Source: Holothuria scabra (lineage: Eukaryota > Echinodermata > Holothuroidea > Aspidochirotida > Holothuriidae). From it: a stretch of 64,000 nucleotides of DNA. Numbering within the stretch: position 1 is the stretch's first letter; every line of letters begins with the position of its first letter. This document shows positions 49,521-61,470 of this stretch, piece by piece. The stretch is from NCBI GenBank assembly GCA_037179385.1, contig CM074196.1, forward strand, positions 31,513,486 through 31,577,485, in the 5' to 3' direction. A model generated the notes under the pieces. The model worked only from the letters and a program-made list of their open reading frames with translations, ran no database searches and was not told the origin of the DNA. The position numbers and the translations under genes were made by a program.

Positions 49521-49965
49521 TTTAGTGCTCAAAAGCTCTTATATGAGAATGTTCTGGATATTCGCTGCCAAAAATTAAAAAGAGACTAGAGCTGCAGTGA
49601 AACGATGATGACAATTTGAGGTCTGATTAAAGACCACTGAGGTTACTTAATAAGAGATTTAAGGGAAGGTGTTCTGAATTTCACAGAGGCGTTTAAATTA
49701 AAATCAATGTTACAAGAACGCACTTATACACAGAAGAAAAGCTACAAAATAACTGAAAATTTGGTAAAACTAGAAAAATTAATTTCTGAAATAAAAAAGG
49801 CTTTTTCCAAAACGTTAAGCGTGAGGAATGGTAAATACTCGAATTCATCTCTCCTTTATGGGATCGCTTGATCTTCCGAGTCTTTTGTAACCCTAGCAAT
49901 GTTCGAGCAGGTAGTTTTAATAAGCATAAGTTTAAGTTGTTGATTCGGAACCCTATCTAGTACCA

Positions 49966-50205
49966 CTCTCCTGGTTGGAGTGAAAACAGCTGATGGAAGT
50001 GTTACCAGGTAGATGGTGTTAACAACTACTCTCTTATTTAAAAGAGTGAACTAAGTCAGTCTTTAATAGAGTGAAAACTGCGCATTCACTCCAAGAAGAG
50101 TGAAATTGACTCCGTGAAAATTGAAGTTCCCTTTTTAATGCAGTGAATTCAGTTTTCACTCTATTACCAAGTAACTAAGTTCACTCTTTTACACTCAGAG
50201 AGCAT
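49966..50205. mobile_element. GAGTGAA-word CACTA-like element
   Basis: Starts CACTCTCCTGGTTGGAGTG and ends GTAACTAAGTTCACTCTTTT. The interior is a series of GAGTGAA/TTCACTC words, as in the other copies. Confidence 0.65.
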
Positions 50206-50479
50206 TTGCAACACTTCATGTACTACGCAGCTAGAGTAAATCGAGTCCCTGCACTATACTATACGTGCAGAATATGTGCAATACATTTTGTTTTCATTTC
50301 AACACATTATTGTCATGGGGAAGCGACGCACCACTAACGGACACCAAACGATTGTCATGAGTAACTAGCTACTTCGTAATAAACTTTGGAATACTTTTGT
50401 ATCGGATGCTTTTTATGTACATATTTTCGCTGTCCTGCTGGCCAATTCTTTCATTAAGTGGGCTTAAGATTACACGGAG

Positions 50480-52060
50480 ACAACTTCAGCTACAACGTAA
50501 TGACGTCGTCTGCTGCCTTTCCCCCATTCTACAATTTGAGAATATCGTTATTTCGCATTGCGTTCGAAACGACATAGGCACAAAAGACGTCACTTCGTTG
50601 TAAATGAGGCCCGCATCGTTGAATTTAAAACCCTTTATTATCCAATGATAAAACAAAAGAGAAAACGTAGACGTCAAAATTCATAGCCTTTTTTGCTATT
50701 TTTGTAACAGTTCTTATAGTTTAAGTTATAATGTCATACTATAAAATCATTTATCAATTTTGTCGACTAATTAGTCAGCTAATTGACAGTCAAATATTTT
50801 GTTAATAATTTTGCAAATTTGATTATTAATGTAATCCTGCTCATCAGTAATATTCATGATCTCTATAAATTTGATCACATCACGGTTAGGATAGTTTCTT
50901 TATATTTTTTCTAAGATCCTATTAACTATCTGAGAGAATTTTATTTTCCGCTCATGTGATTGGCAAATTGACTTTACTGTGGCAGCCTGTTAGGTATTCC
51001 AACCAAAACCAGCAGTTGTCCCGACAGTGAGAGTCCTGGGCAGTTTTAGCTACGTTAGAAGGGGACCTGGGAATCTGGGGATATGAAGGCGACACAAATG
51101 ACGTCATATCTATATAAATGAGGTCCGTGTCGTGAAATGTATAGCTCCTCATTTTCCAATGGTACAACAAAAGAGAAATACGTAGACCGCAAAATTTATA
51201 GTCTTTTGTGCCATTTTTGTAATAGGCCTAGTTTCTTGTAATTAAAATTTCAATGTCATACTTTTAAAATCATAGTTCAATTTTGACAACTATTTAAACA
51301 ACTGTGAACCAACTAATTGAGTCAAATATTTGGACCATTGCTGGGTTTAAATTAGTAAAGTTTTGTTCAAATTCGAGCAAGCTATATAGGTAGGGGTTTG
51401 ATTAAATTTTGGTTCGGTATAATCAATGTGATTATGAATGCAGCTAACCTCGACTTGAAATTTTATGAGTCAGATTTGTGTGTGTAGATGTGCGAGTGTG
51501 TGTGTCAAGTTCTGGCTTGGAATTGCATACAATATGTGACAATAATAGCAGAACCTACCATCAACCCAACCCCACCCGAACCTATCATAAGAGAGAACTT
51601 CGGCGCATTTTTCCGTTACTGGGATATCTATCATTTATTGGATTACACAAATGGAATTTGACAAAACTATGGTACAATATTGGAGTATAATTTGACAAAT
51701 TTAATCGTTAACGTAATACTTCTCATTAAAAATATACATAATCTCTATAAACTTAATCGCATCACCGGCAGGATAGTTTGCTTTTATTTTTCTAGGATCC
51801 TGTCAACAATCTGACACAATTTTATTTTCGGCATATGTGATTGGCACATTATCTTCACAGTAAGGACCTGCTAAGTATTCTATCCAGAATCAGCCGTTTT
51901 CTGACAGTGACAGTCCTGAGTAGCTTCAACAGTTGTAGAAGGGTGACTGGGAATTCGAGGATGTGGGGCGCTGGGGTAAAATTGACAGAAAAATACTACA
52001 GAAGAAAAGTTACCATACCTACCTTTCCTTCCACGATTTAAGAACGAAAACCCCTTACTT
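50480..52060. repeat. Diverged local duplications
   Basis: 50587-50700 resembles 51100-51210 (ATGAGGYCCG...AACAAAAGAGAAA). 50815-51080 resembles 51700-51960 (AATCTCTATAAA, GATAGTTTSYTT, CTGACAGTGASAGTCCTG-like). The offsets are about 515 and 885 bp. Probably repeated insertions or tandem duplication of one element. Confidence 0.65.
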
Positions 52061-52704
52061 TCCCTGCATGTGAAATTGACACAACAGTGCAATAATAATT
52101 TAAAAAATGTTTAGAAATTTTTCCCACAAAATTGCATCGAAATGCCATCAAAAACTTAGAACAGGTTTAGCATTTGCCCTCCTTCTCTCCCCTAATCTTT
52201 GATGCGAGAAGAACTTTATACGATATTGATTTGATTTGTTTCTAGTGCATGACTGATTCTTAAGGGCGAATATTTGCCTCAGATTATCTAAGCGCAGGAT
52301 CCAAACTTAAAAGGCGCTCTAACTTTAGATAATGTTCCACCGTTAATGGTTGGTTTTGACTTTATACACGCCCAAAACGATTTGTCACTGTTCTTCATAC
52401 CTTGTCAAAGTTTGCAACGTCAGCACGTCACCCTTCAATGCAAAGCGCACGGGAGGTGCCTTATGGCACATGCAATTTAACTATTCAACTGACTTTTATA
52501 GGGCAAGAACAGTAAGTTAGATGAGGTTTAACGACAAACAAAGACGAATGAGTTGTAAAGTGTCAGTCAACTTAATAAAATGTTTTAAGTTCAAATTTAT
52601 TTTCAAGTTTTGTTCAGGTTCACGTTTGATTTCCCTTTAGCCGTCTCTTACGACGGGCGGGAAATACCGTGGACATATTCTACAGCCCACGGGAGGGGGG
52701 AGGC

Positions 52705-53255
52705 AGTCGTTCCAACTTCAAGCAATGTAGTAGACTGTCCTGTTTCATGAGAGGAGTCATGTGACAGCATTTGCTAGTTTGTGTTCACTCTGTAGATAAA
52801 AAGAGTGAAATTCCACCCTTAAGAAGAGTGAAAGTTGAAAAGTGCACACCGAGAAATCCACTCCAAAAGAGCGGAAAATCATTCCAAGAAGAGTGAAATT
52901 TACCCAAAAAGAACAAAGATTCAGTCTTGATGGAGTCCCCATGGAACAACCCTTAAAAAGTGATCCCCGATGGCACTCGTTAAAGAGTGGATTTTCACTA
53001 TCCTTGGAGTGAATGAACAACACTTTACTCTATTAAAGAGTAATTACATTCACTTTTTGACCTATGGTCTTTAGAGTGTTCGTCAAATGTAAAATTTACT
53101 AAAAGTTACTGCTTGGTTTACATTGATTATGCAACAGCTAAGTTAAAAACTATGGTGAAAGATACTTTAAGGAGAAATGAGGAAAAAATTGTGAGATTTA
53201 AATGTTGCTTCAAAATAAGTTTCGGGGATTGCCCTTGACCTTTAAGCTACATGGG
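52705..53255. mobile_element. TTAA MITE split by a GAGTGAA-word element
   Basis: The outer parts (52705-52775 and 53088-53251, ending GGGGATTGCCCTTGACCT before TTAA) are a reverse copy of 39602-39860. The inner part (about 52780-53085) begins CACTCTGTAG, ends TTTAGAGTG and is full of GAGTGAA words. Confidence 0.75.
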
Positions 53256-53267
53256 TATGTAAAAGTT

Positions 53268-53902
53268 AGAGATCTGCCAACTTTTCACCGACCCATTTGA
53301 GGGACATGTCCACTGACTTTCCGAAGCAAATTCAAGTGATACCGACTCCAACTACTTTATCAGTGGAGGGCTTTCTCGCTTTATCTGACCGAACTTTTAC
53401 ATACCCCGCCGCTCAGGGGTGGCGCCAGGATTTATCCGACAGGTTGCCAGCATTTTGAGACCCCCCAAAAAGGCAATGAATTAGTCCCGACGGGTCCGTG
53501 GAACGAGACTTAGTAGAAATAGAAATTAAGAGGCGCGTAACGCGCCGAAATTGTTGGCTTTCTTTATGACAAATATTTAAAAATCTGGAATTTGAGATCT
53601 GCCAACTTTTCACTGACCCATTTGAGGGATATGTCCACTGACTTTCCGAAGCAAATTCAAGTGATACCGACTCCAACTACTTTATCAGTGGAGGGCTTCT
53701 TCGCTTTATCTGACCGAACTTTTACATACCCCGCCGCTCAGGGGTGGCGCCAGGATTTATCCGACAGGGGGCCAGCATTTGAGACCCCCAAAAGGCAATG
53801 AATTAGTCCCGGCGGGTCCGTGGAACGTGACTTAGTAGAAATAGAAATTAAGACGCGCGTAACGCGCCGAAATTGTTGGCTTTCTTTTTGACATTTCAGT
53901 CA
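53268..53902. repeat. Tandem duplication, unit about 325 bp
   Basis: 53268-53592 and 53593-53902 are nearly identical (GAGATCTGCCAACTTTTCAC to TTGTTGGCTTTCTTT). They differ by scattered substitutions and small indels. Each unit holds the palindrome GGCGCGTAACGCGCC or its variant. Confidence 0.9.
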
Positions 53903-54989
53903 GACTTATGGAAAGAGATTCTCACACTATGGTACTGTTCATAATCTGTGTAACTGAAAACAGCCTGACCGATTTCCATTACCGTTGCTGGAATTCGACT
54001 GTTGGGCAAAACAAATGGAAAACCATTCGGCATGCACCTGAACAACCTCTCGTCCTTTTTGTAAGGAAAATTGGAAATTGTGAGAGTTTCCTTGAAGAAT
54101 ATATTCTTCCAGTAAGCAAAATCAAGAAGATCATCCGGGGACTGAAGTTATCTTCTGGTTTATGTCTTTTATCGTGGGCCCAGATGAAGAAGGCTCTCGT
54201 CACAACCGGATCTTCTCGGGGGGGGGGGGCAGCTTTCCCCGACGGGGGCATGGCCCCTGGTCCCCAGCTGGTGCCGTCTGCACGACTACCTGGTTTGCTC
54301 ATGTATGACCTTACGCGCGCGGGATGAAAATGAGAAAGATACCTGGATTGAGGGGTAGCAGAGTTGGGGAGAAGGGATTAAAATTAATTCCGATATTTAT
54401 TAGAATAGCGTTACAAAAGGAAAGTATGTTCAAGATCACCCATTCAGTAGCTTCAGTCCTTGTAGGTTTTTTCTATTATTTTAGGCCTCCCCGACGAAAC
54501 CGCTGACCTTCCCCGACGGGGGGGGGGGGCAATTGGCCCCGCCCCCTATCCCTACCTATAAGAGTTACGTCGGGCTGAAATTTGTCGTTTTAAAAACAAA
54601 AAAACTGGCGAAAGAATATCTAAGTAGAATATTAATATTGCTTAACTCAAACATTCTAACTGAATCACTTAAAAAGGAACAAAACACTTCGTAAACACTT
54701 TTTCGTCCTTATTTTGGAAACATGTCTATCCATTTAGCAGTGTTCAGAGATTAATGCTCATAATAATAAGGAATTTAACATGTGTTTTGAACATTGTGAC
54801 ATGTTTTAAAAGTGCCACTAAATATTTCTTTAATACCCAAACACGTTTTTGCAGTTTATCACCCCCCCCCCCCTCCCATTATCTGCCACTCCGGCTGGTA
54901 GGAGGAAGTTTTCTCTTCCATCGCTGTATATTCCACATAAATACACTTTAAAATGAACGAACAAGGAATAGTTTACTGTGAATATATTC

Positions 54990-55266
54990 ATCGGTAAGTT
55001 TCTATACACGAATCCGGACAGCAAGTGATAGTCTGATTTCAGACGCCCATAAGTGGGGTCAATCAACTTTAAATCTTTCGATTTCCTTGCTAACCTCTAT
55101 CATGGATGGTTGTACACTAATTTGTATCTTCAATTTTCCAAGTTTACTAAATATGAGGATTTAAAATTCATGTAAACAATAAATAAAGACGGTTTTAGGC
55201 TGATGGACCCCACTAATGGAGGCCTACAGTCACTAAAAATAAGTGCTAATCGGATTCGTCTATAGG
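54990..55266 (-). repeat. Unclassified interspersed repeat, copy 3
   Basis: Reverse copy of the repeat at 22893-23166: on the - strand ACGAATCCGATTAGCAC, then GTCCATCAGCC and ATGAATTTTAAATCCTC. Confidence 0.65.
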
Positions 55267-56323
55267 ACGACAGCCAAGTGATTGTTGGCAGTTGCTGGAG
55301 GCAATCAGCCACAAGTTTTATTATCCTTTCGTTAATCTGTATCATATTATATCTGTATTGTCTTCTTGCCCTGTTTCAGTTTACCTAGGTTGCAAATTAC
55401 ACGTCATATTCCTTGTTCAGGCATGGGTTTGGAGGCTGAGAAGCTGAAAAAAGGGTCCGCTCAGCGGGGTGTCTTCCAGTGGACTCATCACTAATTAGTG
55501 CACCCACAACTGAAAGCGGATGGCTATACAATGTAATTCTACTATGCAATTATGCGTTACTTTTACGGTTAATGTGGACGCATGGTAGGGCGAATTATAC
55601 GCGCAGGCAAATTCCGTAAAAATTGATTTTAAAACAACGACACGACAAAACTATTCCCGGGGAAAAGTCTGAATATACTTTACGCTTGGATAAGATTTGC
55701 GTGTTCAGATTTACACCTCACAACGGCTGATCATAATTTTGGCTGGGTAAAAGGCAAATAGGAACTTGATTGTCCCTTTATATTTCTTCACTACCGTGAC
55801 AGTGAGTCCGCCAAGTTCATGTCTACTCATGTTTACGGAGAGACTCCGTAATAGTTTCCGTAAAATAGGCTACTTTAGTCACTATCAGGTTGTATAAAGA
55901 ATATATTTCAAGTGTATGACCGTTTGAAGAGTAGCGTTTCATCTAATAGCACGATTAGATAAAGGTATATTTTTTCATGAACGTAAATAAAGTAAAATAA
56001 TATTTGCATCACTATCTGCTCCAACTGGTTATTTCATGTTTAATAGATCCATTGAAGACTGTTCCATAAAAACGGTTTTTTGTCTATTAATTTCACTGAT
56101 GGAAGAAGTAGTATACTATTTAACACTAGAAAGACACAGACATGTTACTTCTTGATCGATTTTGATTTTCTTGTTTGTAACGTTACTGTTCATATTTACG
56201 ATTTATATAAGGATTCCTATCATGTTTGAAATGATTTTTATTCCGTGACATAAAACAGATTTGATAACTTATCATGGCGGTTCTTTCGATTTATATGTGA
56301 CTTTTATATCTTTAAACATCAAC

Positions 56324-59300
56324 CTAGACTGCTTGTTTGGAATCCCATAGTAACGCCATCTCTAAAATCAAAAGAGTGAACGTACAAGTAGCTAGATCTT
56401 TCGGAATGTAGCTTGACCGAGATGTAGGCCTAGTCAGAGCTGGGCGTAGTTTTGCCATATGAGATTTCAGTCTATCAACATAAGTATCGTCTGGAATGGC
56501 CGACTGATCTGACGGGTGTATAAATTCACCAGGCAACATTAAGGTGGTACCAAACGCCATTTCAGCTGAACTACATTTAATGTCTGCTTTAAAAGCAGAA
56601 CGAATGCCTAACAGAATTAAAGGTAATGCTTCACTCCAAGCAGTAGGTTGAGGGTGAGCTTTAATTGAGCTCTTAAGCTGGCGATGAAACCGCCCTACTA
56701 ATCCATTAGCCACGGGGTGATATGAGGTGGCTCTGAACCTTTTACATCCTAACAAGTTATAAAGGTTGCGGAAAAGTGCAGATTCAAACTGCGCACCTCG
56801 ATCGGTGGTAATTACAGAGGGTACGCCAAACATCGAAACCTCAGGATAGCGACTAATGAATGCTTTGGCGACGTTTTCAGCCGTAATGTCAGAAATTGGA
56901 ATGGCCTCAGGTCAGCGTGTAAACCTATCTACTATGGTTAACGGGTAAGTATAATTGTTGGAAGGGGGTAAAGGACCGACAATGTCCATATGAATATGAT
57001 TGAATCTACGTCCTGGGGACTCAAAAGAACCTAAAGGACTTTGAGTATGCCGATGAATTTTGGACTTTTGACATCGCAAGCAAGACCTTGACCAGGTATT
57101 AATGTCCTTATTCATACCCTTCCAAACATATCTGCTAGAAATAAGCTTTCTAGAAGCAGCAATACCTGGGTGAGACAAATCATGGAGTGAGTTAAAAACA
57201 GTGCGTCTGAACTTAGAAGGGACATACGGCCTAGTTGCGGGGGTAGACATATCGCACTTAATGGTCTTACCTGTCCCGAGTAGTAGTATATCCTGGAGCT
57301 TCAAGGAAGATGATTCTAGTAGCTGAGTTAGCTCATCATCTTTTCCTTGCTCAGACGCAATGTCTTCTAAATTAAGGGGTGAATTAGGGGGAATAGTTAG
57401 AGTACTGGCTTGATAAGTTAAAGAACACGTGCTACGAGACAGTGAATCCGCAAAAGTGTTTTCTGTGCCCTTAATATAACGGATATCCGTGGTAAATTGG
57501 GCGATGTAATCAAGCTGCCTGATCTCTCTAGGCTAATGCCTATCATGCTTAGCTTTTAAAGCATATGTTAGTGGCTTGTGATCCGTAAGTATATAAAATG
57601 CGCGACCCTCAAGCATATGCTTAAAATACTTAATGGACAAATAGATTACTAACAGCTCTCTCCCAAATGTACTGTACCTCATTTGAGTAGGGGAGAGCCT
57701 ACGTGAAAAAAGCAATTGGCTTCCACACACTATTTACATTTTGCTGTAGAACACCGCCTACATCAACATTGGAAGCATCAACAGTCAAACATAACTCATC
57801 CGTTGAATTGGGATGTACTAAAAGTGTGACACTTGCCAAAGCAGACTTAATTTCTTTGAAAGCGGTAAGTGCATCTCCTTCCAACGTAATGGACTTATCC
57901 TTGCTTTTTCCTGCAAGCAAATCTGTTAATGGCTGTACAATAGAGGCGCACATGGGTATGAAACGCCTGTAAAATTAACTAGGCCTAAAAATCTACGTAA
58001 CTGAGTTAGGCACTTTGGTTCCGCAAAATTTTGGATAGCCTGTACATTATGCGGAAGTGGTCTTACGCCGGAACTATCAACCCTGTGACCAAGGGAATCT
58101 AACGAAGGAACGCCAAACGTAAATTTCGCAGGGTTGATTACAATACCATACTTGTCCAATCTTTCAAAAAATCGCCTAAGCTGGGACATATGTTCCTCGG
58201 GGGAGTTGATAGCCACCAATAAATCGTCGGTATAGGCGTAGGCGAACGGTAAGCCTCTCAAAACTTCGTCTTTGAACCTTTGAAACGTTTGCGCAGCCGA
58301 TCTGAGGCCAAACGGCATACGTAAAAATTCAAAACTACCAAACGGCGTGGAAATGGCGGTCTTGGATATGTCGCTAGGTTCTACCGGTATCTGGTGATAG
58401 GCCCTAACCAAATCGATTTTACTAAAAATCGAAGTACCGCTTAAATTTGCCGTAAAATCGTGTATATTGGGTAAAGGGTATGTATCCGGTACTGTTAATC
58501 TATTGAGAGCCCTATAATCGCCACATGGGCACCAATCACCAGTCTTCTTAGGGACCACGTGCAAAGGTGAGGCCCAATTTCCTTGTGCTGGTCTAATAAT
58601 GCCGAGCTGGAGCATGTGCTCGAACTCCTGTTTGGCAATTTTCAATTTATCTGGCGCTAATCTCCTTGGCCTAGCAGTACATGGGGGGCCCTTGGTGACG
58701 ACATGGTCACCGAATGCTTAACACCAGTGTCCCGATCATTAGGTCGTGTTAACTGATGGAACTGGTTTAAAAGCCTATGGTACTGCGTGCCCTCTGATAC
58801 TAGGGAGTCGGTTGGTGATGGAGATGGCCGTTTAGATGGTGCCCCTGAAATTGAAGGGAGGGTAGTGATGTCGATTAATCTGCGTCGACCTACATCGGCT
58901 ACTAAATTGTAATGACCAAGGAAATCTGCAGCCAAAATTGCACATGGTACATGAGCTATAGTGAAGATGCAGTTAAAAGTCCGCCTTAAGCCTAAGTCGA
59001 CAGTAAAGGACTTCTCTCCGTATGTTTTAATAAGTGTTTTGTTTGCAGCCTGCAAAGAAAAGGTAGGTGGCCCTCGTTTACCAAACTTAGACACAGGCAA
59101 TACTAATGTCAGCACCAGTATCAATTAAATATTTGGTGCCAGTTATTCTATCACGAATGTAAAAGTGACGACTCTTAATCGTGGATATGGGCCTATGGCC
59201 TTTGTCCGCAGGAAAGTGGTTTGTAGTTTTAGCTGGGCTATTCCCAAGTGAAATCTTTGCTGTAGGCCGACTAAATTCAAGTGCTAATGCTTCAACCTGC

Positions 59301-59416
59301 TTGGTGAGTGCCGCTATTTGAGCATCCAAAATATCTAAGTCGGAGCTTTGTGGTATATTGACCACAGGTTGTGAGCCCACAACAGACATAATGAGCAATT
59401 TGTATGAACTGGACAA
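56324..59416 (-). pseudogene. Decayed Ty3/Gypsy retrotransposon pol, CsRn1 type
   Basis: On the - strand, in order: a gag remnant (59416 to about 59200) joined to a protease with DTGAD (near 59120-59105); reverse transcriptase (58645-57926) with [29 protein letters not shown] and a YxDD motif with Thr at x; RNase H (57953-57533) with TVDAS and LTDHKPL; and integrase (57304-56324) with an H-H-C-C finger, HMDIVGPLP and TDRGAQFES. Interruptions: frameshifts near 59105, 58690, 57960 and 57710; stops near 57537 and 56910; and a frame loss near 56385. The wording of the RT and RNase H motifs fits the CsRn1 clade, which primes with tRNA-Trp. It cannot be active. Confidence 0.9.
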
Positions 59417-60185
59417 AGGAAATTAAATACAAGTACTAATACTGTACAGTGATAACCTAGTAATATGTACAGGTGGTGATATATACAATGAATACAGAAT
59501 AGGTGGATGCTACTGTAGCGATTGTTGCTGTACTATCCTACTATCCCTTAACAGGATGATAATATAGCAATGACGACCCCTTTAAACTCTAAAAAAGGTG
59601 GCAAATAATCAGTCAAGCAATATAGATGAAGTTTGGCTTGACTTCTCTTAAATTCACGTTTCCCTTAAGCTAGTAAATAATTAGCGACCTACAAATTTGA
59701 AGTTACAAGGGTACTGTATTATGAACAATGTACCGGTATTTAGGGCGAAGATCGACTGAAATAATCGACTTCGTGTATATAGCTAGGGTGGGCCAAATAT
59801 AGTAGCTCAATGAATTAAGAGTCGATACGCAGGCTACAGACACAAAGTAAAATACTTGGGAGGTCTTTGAAATAGTTGGAATTACATTCCCCTAATAAAG
59901 TCTGCTATGAATAAAACGAGCGCTGAGAAGCAGCGAAGGGATTGGAATTACGTGAACAGGCAGTAGCATAAATTTTGGAATGTTCACAATAGTTGTGAGA
60001 CAAGCCTCGTAATGTAGTTTGGCTTGTAATACTAATGCGATATTGCGCTAATCGCGTGTATAATAACAATACGATAATGTGTTAATAACCTTATCGACAA
60101 TGAATGACTAGCTACAGAATTACCTGATAAAATTCTCGAAGAAATCCGCAGTTCCTGCCGGCGAGGTCGGTAAAAGGTATAAGAG
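59417..60185 (-). other. Long 5' leader of the CsRn1-type element
   Basis: Between the tRNA-Trp primer site and the gag remnant lie about 770 bp without any long frame on either strand. This is unusually long for such a leader. It may include decayed gag or a foreign insert; I recognise nothing in it. Confidence 0.5.
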
Positions 60186-60199
60186 CGTCGGGGTCACCA
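60186..60199 (-). promoter_or_regulatory. Primer binding site, tRNA-Trp type
   Basis: On the - strand TGGTGACCCCGACG is complementary to the 3' end of animal tRNA-Trp including CCA. This is the primer used by CsRn1-type Gypsy elements and fits the pol downstream. Confidence 0.75.
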
Positions 60200-60208
60200 A
60201 TTTAGAGA

Positions 60209-60335
60209 TGTAAAGTGAAATGGTCTCACCTCCATTTACGAAAAGCTCTAATGCCAGGGCCGCAACAAAATGGCGTCACTGTAAGGACCTCGTGCTCGGC
60301 GATGAAGTGGAACTGATATTACAGCCGTTTCCAGT
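60209..60335 (-). mobile_element. 5' LTR remnant of the CsRn1-type element
   Basis: On the - strand the LTR would end TTTCACTTTACA, nine bases before the primer site. It runs only to about 60335, where the second LTR element begins. No partner LTR is visible left of 56324. Confidence 0.5.
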
Positions 60336-60471
60336 ACAGTAGTTTCCAGTAGGTATGTTCTCTGGGGTTACCCGTTGAATATTCTACAGAGACAACACCG
60401 AAGCTAGCACTTTCTAGAACTTTTCACTCGCTCGTCCGTGGATTCAATCTGGTTGATGTCGTCTCGTAACA
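60336..60471 (-). mobile_element. Truncated 3' LTR of second LTR element
   Basis: This 136-bp segment matches 61309-61470 except for about 26-28 bp missing near its left end. On the - strand it begins TGTTACGAGACGACATC directly after a 13-G tract. The rest of the LTR is missing. Confidence 0.75.
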
Positions 60472-60749
60472 CCCCCCCCCCCCCTTGAAAGAGTTTTGGA
60501 CGTCTAGGCCAAAATTCAAAGCCATAGTGTTTTGCGACTTTCACAATCTTAGACTTTTTTAGTGAGTTAAGTTCCTCAATTGAGGGGCTAGCCACGAATT
60601 TATCTAAATCGAATGACATCTTGAGGTTGTGTCAAGTGCTCACAAACAACTAAGAAGTCTTGGCAATACAGTTGCAAATTACAACGAAATTTCTCGACCT
60701 TTCCACCTGGTAGTATAATTCTTTCTCGGATATTAGGCCCCCAATTCTG
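60472..60749 (-). pseudogene. Internally deleted body of second LTR element with gag start
   Basis: On the - strand, after the LTR end, TTGGGGGCC (near 60738-60746) could be a primer site resembling the Pro-tRNA type (TGGGGGCTCG). A leader follows, then ATG at 60619 opening a gag-like frame (MSFDLDKFVASP; LKKSKIVKVAKHYGFE, a charged N-terminal helix typical of Gypsy gags in animals). After about 45 codons the frame runs into the G tract (60472-60484), a plausible polypurine tract. Capsid, nucleocapsid and pol are absent. Confidence 0.65.
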
Positions 60750-61470
60750 TTACGGCTTGGTCGCAATACAAACCAATAACAGCGAAAGACCACAGAAGAG
60801 CGAGATTAAAATCAACAACTTAATTATTATTCACCTCTTACTTCCTTAAATTTACAACAGTTAATCTTAAATCTACTCACAATCTTTTACAGCTTAAGGT
60901 ATCACTCTTTGTCCAAGGGGTAGTGTTGTTAGCGTCGATTGTACAACAGCACAGCGTAGGACTCGGTTCCGCGAAGGCAGGATGAAGACTATAGTGATCG
61001 GTAAATGGCGACACAATTACAGCGTTAAGCGGCGAAGCAGGGGTCTGGTCTCTGTATTATCTGTGTATCTTATGTCCTCTTCTCTCTCTTGTCACAATAC
61101 TTGCATGGCTTTTTATACGCCTAGTCGTTCTTTCAGAAAAGTCTGGAACTTACTCTTATGGAAACGTCTTGTTTGATCTCGTACAAAAAAAACAGCGAAA
61201 GTTCTGGGCTCAGTAACCCATAAACACAAGCAAGACAGATAGTCCTCCAGAGAAATTTACAGTAGCCGACAGTTGCCATAGTTGGCTATTATTAGGCCAT
61301 TACATCATACAGTAGTTTCCAGTAGGTGATCGTACATTCTCGTAACTGTGCAAATGTTCTCGGGGGTTACGCGTTTAATATGCTAGAGAGACAACACCGA
61401 AGCTAGCATTTTCTAGAACTTTTCACTCGCTCGTCCGTGGATTCAATCTGGTTGATGTCGTCTCGTAACA
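60750..61470 (-). mobile_element. 5' LTR of second LTR element (721 bp)
   Basis: On the - strand it starts TGTTACGAGACGACATC and ends ACCAAGCCGTAACA, giving TG...CA ends. A TATA-like GGCGTATAAAAAGCC lies near 61108-61122. The first 160 bp are repeated as the truncated 3' LTR. Confidence 0.75.

Larger units (their letters stand above)
49521..56323. other. Intergenic stretch right of the integrin gene
   Basis: No host exon is supported. It holds a GAGTGAA-word element (49966-50205), a diverged tandem duplication (50480-52060), a nested MITE (52705-53255), a 325-bp tandem duplication (53268-53902), G/C tracts (54218, 54520, 54861) and an unclassified repeat (54990-55266). The 139-codon frame at 53908-54327 runs through a G tract and shows no known motif. 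Nothing was recognised in 49520-49960, 52070-52690 or 55300-56300. Confidence 0.65.

Noticed and set aside
53908..54327. 139-codon open frame, possible gene
   Set aside because: It passes through a G tract, has no domain I recognise and no splice or promoter context; the opposite strand is open too, as expected from base composition.
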